DNA of 64,000 nucleotides from Prevotella sp. UBA2711. Its GTDB lineage: Bacteria; Bacteroidota; Bacteroidia; Bacteroidales; Bacteroidaceae. The DNA lies in assembly GCA_002354095.1 (NCBI GenBank), contig DEKX01000036.1, forward strand, positions 1 through 64,000. Reading direction: 5' to 3'. The notes under the pieces were generated by a model. It was not told the DNA's origin, ran no database searches, and saw nothing but the letters and a program-made list of their open reading frames with translations. Positions 22,869-29,456 of the stretch are shown here, one piece after another. Made by a program: the position numbers and the translations under genes. How positions within the stretch are numbered: the stretch's first letter is position 1; each line of letters opens with the position of its first letter.

Positions 22869-24815
22869 TCAAGTCATTTCTCTCACCTTAGGGTCTGGAT
22901 GATTGATGTCTGGTGTCTTTCCGTCATGTTCCTTCACATATTCTTTCAGCGGACCTTTGAAAATCATGATTGCCTGTTCAAGGGTCAAATCAAACTTCTG
23001 TTCCGCTATGGTGTCTTGAATGATCTTCAGTGTGGGAGCATCTACAGATTTCGACAATACTTCATACGCTCTCTGGAAGGGATTGATGGTGTCAATCAAA
23101 TTGATACTCAACTTGTCAATATTGATAAAACGGTTGGCAATTTTGATAAGTCTGTTGCCCTCACTCTCTTGCTCATCATCATTACTGTTGATGTCAATTG
23201 GTTCCCCTTTATCATCCACAATATCATTGCCTTTTATCATAGTATCTAACAATACCCTTTGACGGACTTCCTCAACTTCCCCTTCACTCAAGTCTGGATA
23301 GCGTTCACGAATCACCTTGGGTATCAGGTTTTGGGTAATCGTCTCTGCCGTGGTTGAACCACTGATAGCCCGCACCACCATCTCGTCTTGCAATATAGCA
23401 GCTTTCAAATCATCTAACTGTTCTTGAACTATGAGTTTTGTCTTTTCACTTGAAAGCGGTTTCAGCCCCTCTACAATAATAGTCCTGGCTGTTTCCCGAT
23501 TGTCATCATCATCCTTCACCGTCTTGAAGTGCCAACTTGGTGCCATCACCTGCTCCATCAGCAAGGATGCCGTAATTGCTTTCAGAAAATCATTCACTGC
23601 AACCTTTACATCACCTTGTTCTGCATCCGGCATAGCAATCATATTGACAAACTTAGCCGTCTCTTTTCCTTCGCAGTCACGGGTACATCGACCTATAATC
23701 TGAATAACCTCTGTCAACGAGCCACGTACACCTATTGTCAGACAGACCTCACACCATTGCCAGTCAAATCCCTCTTTAGCTGTACCCAAAGCGATGATGA
23801 TGTCCATGTCCTCCCGCTTTTTCATGCGTTGCAGATAGCCTTGCACCATATTACGCTCCTTTTGGTCGTCTTCCACCAAGTCGGCCACCTTCAGCAATCG
23901 TCCGTCCTTTGTCCGTACATAATAGATACCAGTGTTATAGTCTTTTCCCTCTATAACGCCTATCGTCTTCATGATTTGGTCTGTCTCCGCATACTTGCCA
24001 ATACCTGTCGATGCTCTGGCATTGACACTGGGGATATGAATAATCGTCTTTTTCGTAGTATCCAGCACCTCATGGATGTGGTCCAGATAGCTGCCATGAT
24101 AGAAATGGTAGCCCAACACCAGATTCTTCAGATACCTGTATCCATTCAACTGCTGATAATAGTTATACGTAACAGGATAGAAACGGGCTTCGTCCTCAAC
24201 CCTCAATACAGGGATGCCATCCCCACGGAAATAGCTGCCTGTCATAGCCACGATATGACCTGTTGAGTTGTTCATCACCCTACGCACCACATCACCCAAG
24301 TTCGAATTGGCATCCGCACTGGTATGATGAAACTCGTCGATGGCCAACAGGGTGTCATTGAAGTCCTCGTCGTTGATTTCCTTCATTCCATTACGAAGGG
24401 TTGCATGAGCACATACCAGTATCTTGGCACTACTCTGGTGGAAGAACTCTATAAAACGCCCTTTCTTGTCTTTCTCGTTCTTGACATCTGTCAGGTTGAA
24501 ATAAGCAGCAACCTTCCAATCAGCAAAGAAACCAAAGGGTATCAGACTGGTATTTTGGAAAGAACGCCCGATACTTTTCTCTGGAACAGCTACCACAACT
24601 TTCTTTATTCCTTGGTGATACAACTTGTCCAAGGCAATAAACATCAGCGCCCTACTCTTACCAGAGGCAGGCGGCGCTTTAATCAACAAGAATCGTTTGT
24701 TACGAGCTTCGTATGCTTTTGCCTGCATCTCACGCATTCCCAATTCGTTGGTAGCACTCGACTCCCCTGTTTGTTGGTAACGTATATCTACGATATTATT
24801 GCTATTTTGTACCAT
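22869..24815 (-). CDS. DEAD/DEAH-box (SF2) helicase of a putative defence cassette
   Basis: The 648-residue product has a Walker A at about 47-54 (APPASGKSRALMF), a DEAH-like box DEFHHTSAD (about 160), motif III MTGSYFRGDG, and motif VI IIGRCTRDCEGKE. The C-terminal third is helical and acidic (VEEVRQRVLLDTMIKGNDIV). It belongs with SF2 helicases found beside restriction and defence genes rather than with replication helicases. Next genes are a 75-aa ORF (49 bp away) and the GIY-YIG/ASCH nuclease, making an apparent three-gene operon that starts 62 bp from the divergent toxin-antitoxin pair. Confidence 0.85.
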   Translation of the reverse strand: MVQNSNNIVDIRYQQTGESSATNELGMREMQAKAYEARNKRFLLIKAPPASGKSRALMFIALDKLYHQGIKKVVVAVPEKSIGRSFQNTSLIPFGFFADWKVAAYFNLTDVKNEKDKKGRFIEFFHQSSAKILVCAHATLRNGMKEINDEDFNDTLLAIDEFHHTSADANSNLGDVVRRVMNNSTGHIVAMTGSYFRGDGIPVLRVEDEARFYPVTYNYYQQLNGYRYLKNLVLGYHFYHGSYLDHIHEVLDTTKKTIIHIPSVNARASTGIGKYAETDQIMKTIGVIEGKDYNTGIYYVRTKDGRLLKVADLVEDDQKERNMVQGYLQRMKKREDMDIIIALGTAKEGFDWQWCEVCLTIGVRGSLTEVIQIIGRCTRDCEGKETAKFVNMIAMPDAEQGDVKVAVNDFLKAITASLLMEQVMAPSWHFKTVKDDDDNRETARTIIVEGLKPLSSEKTKLIVQEQLDDLKAAILQDEMVVRAISGSTTAETITQNLIPKVIRERYPDLSEGEVEEVRQRVLLDTMIKGNDIVDDKGEPIDINSNDDEQESEGNRLIKIANRFINIDKLSINLIDTINPFQRAYEVLSKSVDAPTLKIIQDTIAEQKFDLTLEQAIMIFKGPLKEYVKEHDGKTPDINHPDPKVREMT

Positions 24816-24820
24816 GTTTA

Positions 24821-24851
24821 TTTGTTTATTCGGATTTTATTCGTAACTTTG
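24821..24851 (+). promoter_or_regulatory. Promoter of the antitoxin-PIN pair
   Basis: TTTG at 24821-24824 and TAACTTTG at 24844-24851 are 19 bp apart, matching the Bacteroidetes consensus. ATG follows 26 bp later. Confidence 0.75.
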
Positions 24852-24862
24852 CCCACAGAAAT

Positions 24863-24870
24863 CAAAAGTA
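24863..24870 (-). promoter_or_regulatory. -7 box of the helicase cassette
   Basis: Minus-strand TACTTTTG lies 47 bp before the helicase ATG and just downstream of the divergent antitoxin -7 box, so the two transcripts start within an overlapping promoter region. Confidence 0.5.
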
Positions 24871-24877
24871 TTGAGTT

Positions 24878-25156
24878 ATGACAGAGTTTGCACAGAGAAT
24901 TTCAGAAACCCCGATGGCTCCATACACTGACTTGCTTCGGAGTATGCAGCCAAAAGACATGCGTATTGTCGTTTCATTCCTGCAAGAGGCCTTGGCTGAA
25001 GCTGAGAAACCACATAAAACGGCATCTGAGATTATACGTGAAAAGTATAAGAACTTGACTATTTCACCAGAGACGAAAGAACTGATTGAAGGTCTTTCTC
25101 TATCGAGAGATGAGATGGATGACGAAAGGACAAGATACATATTGGGATACAAATGA
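24878..25156 (+). CDS. Antitoxin of a type II toxin-antitoxin pair
   Basis: The 92-residue protein contains a basic-acidic linker and ends with LTISPETKELIEGLSLSRDE and DDERTRYILGYK, an ending that recurs in Bacteroidetes antitoxins encoded before PIN-domain toxins. The N-terminal half should carry the DNA-binding/dimerisation part, the C-terminal half the toxin-binding part. It overlaps the toxin by 4 nt (ATGA), the usual coupling in such operons. Confidence 0.8.
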   Translation: MTEFAQRISETPMAPYTDLLRSMQPKDMRIVVSFLQEALAEAEKPHKTASEIIREKYKNLTISPETKELIEGLSLSRDEMDDERTRYILGYK

Positions 25157-25569
25157 AGAAGAAAGTCTTTCTTGATACAAACATCCTGATGGATTTTGTT
25201 GACAATCGCGAAAACATTGAATATGCCAAGACAATTGTTGAACTGGGTAAGACGGGAGTTATTCAATTGTTTGCCTCTTATCTGTCGTATGCCAACATGG
25301 GATATATACTTCGAAAAAGATCTCTGAAGGAACGTTATCATCTGATACGCCTTGCCAGAGAGATTGCAACCGTAGTTCCATGCGATGTCACTCAACTTGA
25401 TGCAGCTATTAACCATCCTGTCAAGGACTACGAGGATATGTTGCAGTACCAAAGCGCATTGGCTGCGGGATGCGATGTAGTGGTCACAAATAACAAACGT
25501 GACTTTCAAGAGTTCTGCCAGCTGCCTTTTCTGAGTTCCGAAGAATTCCTTTTGCAACTTGAAGATTGA
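25153..25569 (+). CDS. PIN-domain ribonuclease toxin (VapC-like)
   Basis: The 138-residue protein shows the PIN acidic residues: Asp8 in VFLDTNILMDF, Asp near 94 in HPVKDYEDMLQYQSALAAG and Asp in VVTNNKRDFQEF. PIN toxins cut RNA (often tRNA or rRNA) and are held in check by the partner protein. It closes a two-gene operon divergent from the helicase cassette, and its end faces the MmeI-like remnant 12 bp away. Confidence 0.9.
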   Translation: MKKKVFLDTNILMDFVDNRENIEYAKTIVELGKTGVIQLFASYLSYANMGYILRKRSLKERYHLIRLAREIATVVPCDVTQLDAAINHPVKDYEDMLQYQSALAAGCDVVVTNNKRDFQEFCQLPFLSSEEFLLQLED

Positions 25570-25580
25570 ATACTTTTCTT

Positions 25581-25886
25581 TCATTTCTTCGTCGTCATCT
25601 TTTCGTACAACTTGAACAAGCACTCCAGCCGGGCTTCGTCTGAGGCGAAGGGATAGCCGGGATAGCAGCTCTCCACGATGTCGTCCAGCTTCTCGTGGGC
25701 CTTGCGCAAGTCCTGCGGCATCTTGTCAGGGTCATACAGTTCTGCCAATGTCTTGTCTGGGTAGAACTCACGGGTCACTAATACATCCTCTGCGGCTGAT
25801 TCTATTTCGGCTTTCTTCTCGGCAGAGATTTTGGGGAAGGGGAAGGTGTTGTAGCAGAGCTGGGCGGAGTAGCGGTAATCAGTTTT
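25581..25886 (-). pseudogene. C-terminal remnant of an MmeI-like restriction-modification gene
   Basis: About 100 minus-strand codons read DYRYSAQLCYNTFPFPKISA through to TLAELYDPDKMPQDLRKAHE and LFKLYEKMTTKK. They align with the end of the intact gene at 51365-54253 (YRYSKDVVYNNFPWP … SLADLYDELTMPAELRKAHQ) but differ throughout, so it was a separate, diverged enzyme. The body is missing; the match stops at 25886, next to a perfect palindrome. Confidence 0.75.
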
Positions 25887-25889
25887 TAA

Positions 25890-25911
25890 TTGTCTTATTT
25901 AAATAAGACAA
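25890..25911. repeat. Perfect 22-bp palindrome
   Basis: TTGTCTTATTT is followed at once by its exact reverse complement AAATAAGACAA. It marks the point where the methyltransferase remnant ends. Confidence 0.75.
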
Positions 25912-26031
25912 ATATCACCACTAATATCACCAACGACAAACCCTTTGTACATCAGGCTTCATCGCACATTTGGTGATATTGTGATATTAAAAATGAAAAA
26001 TTACATGTAGAGAAAGCTGTATGATATCACC
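25912..26031. repeat. ATATCACC repeats in both orientations
   Basis: ATATCACC occurs at 25912, 25924 and 26024, and its complement GGTGATAT at 25972 followed by a partial GTGATATT at 25981. No gene lies here. The cluster could be a binding region or the end of a lost mobile element. Confidence 0.5.
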
Positions 26032-26060
26032 TCTAACAAATGCAAGTTTTTATCGTTTTA

Positions 26061-26092
26061 TTTGTTCGTTCCGTTAAATTATCGTATCTTTG
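26061..26092 (+). promoter_or_regulatory. Promoter of the 26115 gene
   Basis: TTTG (26061-26064) and TATCTTTG (26085-26092) are spaced 20 bp apart, a full consensus; the ATG follows 22 bp later. Confidence 0.7.
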
Positions 26093-26114
26093 CCCTGTTA
26101 AGGTCTAAGCAAAG

Positions 26115-26489
26115 ATGAGTCATGACATATCTCAACCAGTTCCACAAGGAGGCAACGGAGCGCAAGATGCGGAAAATAGCCGCATCGCAGCAATCGCCAA
26201 TGAGCTCGAGCGACTTTGCACAATACATGAAGCGCAACTTCGAGATAGCCAAGCAGATGTAAGTCATTTTGAGGCAGAGCTACGTGCTGCCAATGCTCAT
26301 CCTACCACACAGGTTATGATAGACACCTACATGGCAGCTCTTGGTTTCGAGAAGACTACCCAAGAAGGGCGTTTCTCTAATGGAGCCTATGAGGTATGGG
26401 ACCTTGTCCCTCGCAACGTGTTGGTTGACGAGGATGGCGACATCTTTGTGGTTGATGCAGAGATTAAGCATATTCAGCCAATTTCTTAG
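26115..26489 (+). CDS. Small protein with an atypical-kinase-like C-terminal motif, 124 aa
   Basis: The N-terminal part is a polar, Ala/Glu-rich helix (RIAAIANELERLCTIHEAQL, SHFEAELRAANAH). The C-terminal part reads YEVWDLVPRNVLVDEDGDIF then VVDAEIKHI. This resembles the catalytic loop (D-x-x-P-x-N-V-L) and metal-binding Asp of kinases in phage 'polyvalent' proteins, but no ATP-binding lobe precedes it. With a good promoter it seems expressed. It may be a free-standing fragment of a kinase-like effector or a domain borrowed for another use; the function is unknown. Confidence 0.55.
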   Translation: MSHDISQPVPQGGNGAQDAENSRIAAIANELERLCTIHEAQLRDSQADVSHFEAELRAANAHPTTQVMIDTYMAALGFEKTTQEGRFSNGAYEVWDLVPRNVLVDEDGDIFVVDAEIKHIQPIS

Positions 26490-26601
26490 TTTTTCCCCTC
26501 CACGATTCTGACTTGCTTTACCTCCCTACGGGAACAGCGACCGTTGGTTCCTCGTCCGTCAGGCCATAAAGCTATTAAACGAGACTATCCATTTCGGATT
26601 C
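26486..26601 (-). pseudogene. Decayed methyltransferase C-terminus
   Basis: Minus-strand fragments MDSLV, LYGLTDEE and VRIVEGKN in neighbouring frames, interrupted by TAA TAG, resemble the common end of restriction-type DNA methyltransferases (…LVYxLYGLTEEEIxIVE). Frame breaks show it is dead. The remainder of the gap to 26665 shows nothing else. Confidence 0.45.
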
Positions 26602-26665
26602 AAAGCAGATTACAGGACCCCTCCGTTTTTTAGGAGTGAAACGCTGACCTGTCCCTAGAGTTCCT

Positions 26666-28156
26666 TTAGCGATACTGTTTATACGTATTTATCGTTTGTT
26701 TCCACGAATAGATGTCATCATGATTGATGGAACGATAACTCACGATGCCAGCATTCTTAATCTCAATGCTCCTATCCCTGAGACTACTTCGCTTGTTAAT
26801 CTCCGCACCTTGCAAGAAGTCATAAATTTCCCTAATAGAACGGTTGAAGTCCTGCTCTCTTACCAGGAACAAGAGCGTTGATCTGTCAGGATTCACATTC
26901 TCATGCACAATCAATATTTTGCCAGAGCTGCACTCTATTGAGAACATAAAGGCATATTCAGTATTATCGCTATTCGAGTGAGCCAACCTCTCCACACAAG
27001 GAATCACTTTGTAGTTCTTGCTCTGAAGAGTTACCAAGTAATCAATGTATTTTGATTTGTATTTCTTAAATTCCTCTTGCGTCATCTTCTGAGCTTTTGA
27101 AAGAGCCTGACTAAAAGACATTGGTTTCGGAGAAGATATAAAGGCTATCTTGTTTACTTTGGTCTTAATTATACCTTGTCGTGCTGCAATAGAAAACTGC
27201 TGAATAGCTTCGTCAAAATTAATTTTATCAAGTATGCGAAGTTTGAGACCTACAATCTCACAACGTACAGGAGACAATCTCTCATTCAGATACTTCTTAA
27301 GATAGTTAAATGATTCCATAGATTTAGATACAGAAATTTCTGTAGGACTAAATTTAAAACCAAGGTCTTGACGAGCATATATTACTATGTGTCCTCTTTT
27401 AAACATTACACAATTCCAATCAAGAATCCATTCTCTCTTTTGTAAGATATTAAAAGAACTTCTACCTTTTTTCCCCAATAGATTATTTGTACTATCTGTT
27501 TTGTTTAATAGATTCTTTTCTACATCATTCTTATCTAAATAATCAAGAAGTCTTTTACTGAATTTCTCTATGCATCTCTGTCTCCTCTCTGACAAATTAA
27601 AGATATTTATATTCTTAGCTTGTCGTGCAATTATACTATAACCTGGGTAAATGTTTATCATTAGATTCTTATAATAGCTCAACTTTTCTTTGCCTATGAT
27701 GATGTACTGTATCCAACATTCAATAATAGGAGTAAGCTCTTCTTTGTGAAACTTAAAATACTGCGCTATTAAATCTATCTTAGATTTTGTACTTATAAAT
27801 ACAAACTTTGGCTTATATCGTCTTGGGGCTATCTTTTTATTCTCATTATCATCTTCTGTTTTGTGCTCTTGTATATCACCAACAGAAGAGATGTCTTTAA
27901 CAACCTCTTTGTTCGTTTTTTCCACATTAGAGTTACTATGAATTTGCTCTGATTGATTCACTCCTTGTTTTAGAGAATTGATTTTGTCATGATAATAGTT
28001 AATAAGTTGTGGATTAAATAGGCAATTTAAGACTTTCTTTTCTATAGACGCATCTACAATTGTATGTCTTTCCTCCAAAATATCAACCAGCAAATCTATT
28101 TTCGATTTGCAATCAATGGGTTTCAGTTGTTTTAATATTGAATCTATTGATGCCAT
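26666..28156 (-). CDS. Unknown protein, 496 aa, in the AbiH unit
   Basis: No family was recognised. The product is Lys/Asn/Ile-rich, with a disordered acidic segment around 65-115 (KTEDDNENKKIAPRR) and helical segments on either side. The C-terminal third has FMFSIECSSGKILIVHENVN and STLLFLVREQDFNRSIREIY, mixed alpha/beta. The gene is far more AT-rich than the core genes, as are the 23-aa peptide and abiH upstream. It follows abiH on the same strand with 180 bp between, and has no -7 box of its own that I can see, so it is probably co-transcribed and may be an AbiH partner. Confidence 0.65.
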   Translation of the reverse strand: MASIDSILKQLKPIDCKSKIDLLVDILEERHTIVDASIEKKVLNCLFNPQLINYYHDKINSLKQGVNQSEQIHSNSNVEKTNKEVVKDISSVGDIQEHKTEDDNENKKIAPRRYKPKFVFISTKSKIDLIAQYFKFHKEELTPIIECWIQYIIIGKEKLSYYKNLMINIYPGYSIIARQAKNINIFNLSERRQRCIEKFSKRLLDYLDKNDVEKNLLNKTDSTNNLLGKKGRSSFNILQKREWILDWNCVMFKRGHIVIYARQDLGFKFSPTEISVSKSMESFNYLKKYLNERLSPVRCEIVGLKLRILDKINFDEAIQQFSIAARQGIIKTKVNKIAFISSPKPMSFSQALSKAQKMTQEEFKKYKSKYIDYLVTLQSKNYKVIPCVERLAHSNSDNTEYAFMFSIECSSGKILIVHENVNPDRSTLLFLVREQDFNRSIREIYDFLQGAEINKRSSLRDRSIEIKNAGIVSYRSINHDDIYSWKQTINTYKQYR

Positions 28157-28231
28157 TTGACATTTATTTACTCGAATACCAACTATTTTTCATTATTATA
28201 TTGCCATTTCTATCTGAAAACGACTCACTTC

Positions 28232-28303
28232 TTACTTTCCCATCTTAAATATCTGACCAGATAGTATCAGACCAATAACTCCAAGTATAATTATAAGTTC
28301 CAT
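28232..28303 (-). CDS. 23-residue hydrophobic membrane peptide
   Basis: A short ORF between abiH and the 496-aa gene encodes MELIIILGVIGLILSGQIF followed by KMGK. It is one predicted membrane helix with a basic end, similar in shape to type I toxin peptides and to small membrane regulators. It lies 33 bp behind the abiH stop; ATG context is AT-rich (AAAGTTATGG). Expression is unproven. Confidence 0.45.
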   Translation of the reverse strand: MELIIILGVIGLILSGQIFKMGK

Positions 28304-28336
28304 AACTTTAGTTTTATGTTTGTTAGATTATTTTAA

Positions 28337-29254
28337 TTACCCTATATTTATTCGTTTAATCAATTCGTTGTGAACACGTAATTCCTGCAGATTATTCGCA
28401 TAGAACAATGCAGTATGTATAACATCTGCATTATCTAAAGTGGCAGAATGTCCTATACTAGATTCTATATTACGCCTTATGACATTTTCCGACTCAACAT
28501 CTTTACATATTATCGTTAGATGTTTTTCATTAGCGACATCATCCTTTGAATCAAAGTAGTCAGCAAAATAACAGAAGTCCATTTTATTTAGTGAATGCCC
28601 AAAGATAATAACTTCCGTTGCTTCTTTCATTCGCTGAACAATAATATCTTTCTGCAATATGACATGTTCTGGTTTATACATGAACTGGAATTTATTATTC
28701 ACTTTCTTATCAAGATAATCTCTGCATCCTAATACAATCTTACCATTTTGTGTCCCATGAACGGGATAGAATGATTTATTATGCGGATGACCACATTGGC
28801 ACAAAGCATAACAATCAGTATAATTAAAGGAGATTACACTATAATATTTTGTCTTAACTGATTTTCTAAACAGATTCCATGCGAGAGATTGTTTTGATAC
28901 GTTGTCTTCTCTTGCTACTCGAGTTAAGTATTCCTGAAAGCTGATTTTGAAATTATCGTATTGATTACTCACTAAGCCAATAAGTGAATCGCTTGGAGAT
29001 CGATTTTCATTAACATAATTATAAATCAACTCCTCCACATCAAACCAATTTTCTTTCTCGCGAGCAAGTTTCAAATATAATCCAAGTGAATTGTCCATTA
29101 TCGTTTCATGATAAATGCTCTTTGGTTTGTAGAGCTCCGCAGAAAGCCACTTTTCCCATTCAGGAACACCAGTAGTGGCAAAATGAGAATACGCTGTTTT
29201 TAGACCCAAGTCTAAGTCGAAGCCATTACCTATAATTAGTGCAACTTTTTCCAT
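28337..29254 (-). CDS. abiH: AbiH-family abortive phage infection protein
   Basis: The 305-residue product opens with the AbiH signature IIGNGFDLDLGLKTAYSHF. Later blocks are SFNYTDCYALCQCGHPH, PVHGTQNGKIVLGCRDYLD and EVIIFGHSLNKMDFCYFADY, the nucleotide-binding-like core with the conserved HG and GHS motifs. AbiH blocks phage multiplication in lactococci; the mechanism is not established. Own promoter at 29292-29323. It heads a three-ORF unit with the 23-aa peptide and the 496-aa protein. Confidence 0.88.
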   Translation of the reverse strand: MEKVALIIGNGFDLDLGLKTAYSHFATTGVPEWEKWLSAELYKPKSIYHETIMDNSLGLYLKLAREKENWFDVEELIYNYVNENRSPSDSLIGLVSNQYDNFKISFQEYLTRVAREDNVSKQSLAWNLFRKSVKTKYYSVISFNYTDCYALCQCGHPHNKSFYPVHGTQNGKIVLGCRDYLDKKVNNKFQFMYKPEHVILQKDIIVQRMKEATEVIIFGHSLNKMDFCYFADYFDSKDDVANEKHLTIICKDVESENVIRRNIESSIGHSATLDNADVIHTALFYANNLQELRVHNELIKRINIG

Positions 29255-29291
29255 TCTTTTGTCTGGAATTATTTAATTTCTTTATTTTCTG

Positions 29292-29323
29292 CAAAGATAG
29301 AGAAAGTTTTTGTAATCTCCAAA
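29292..29323 (-). promoter_or_regulatory. abiH promoter
   Basis: Minus-strand TATCTTTG (29292-29299) with TTTG 20 bp upstream (29320-29323), full consensus spacing. Confidence 0.75.
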
Positions 29324-29343
29324 GCGAACTACTAAAAGTCCGT

Positions 29344-29456
29344 TTACTTTTTTTCTATTATTGCGATTTTCTCTTCCGTCAGGTCATAGAGCTGATTGAC
29401 GAGATGGTCATTTCCATACACTAAGTCGGAAATGACACTCACCGCTTTCGACACTT
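29344..29456 (-). pseudogene. Methyltransferase C-terminal tail remnant
   Basis: Thirty-seven minus-strand codons end at TAA 29344-29346 and read ISDLVYGNDHLVNQLYDLTE then EKIAIIEKK, the usual end of restriction-linked DNA methyltransferases. The frame differs from that of the type III Res gene, which stops at 29457, so it is a leftover of another gene placed directly behind res. Confidence 0.55.
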
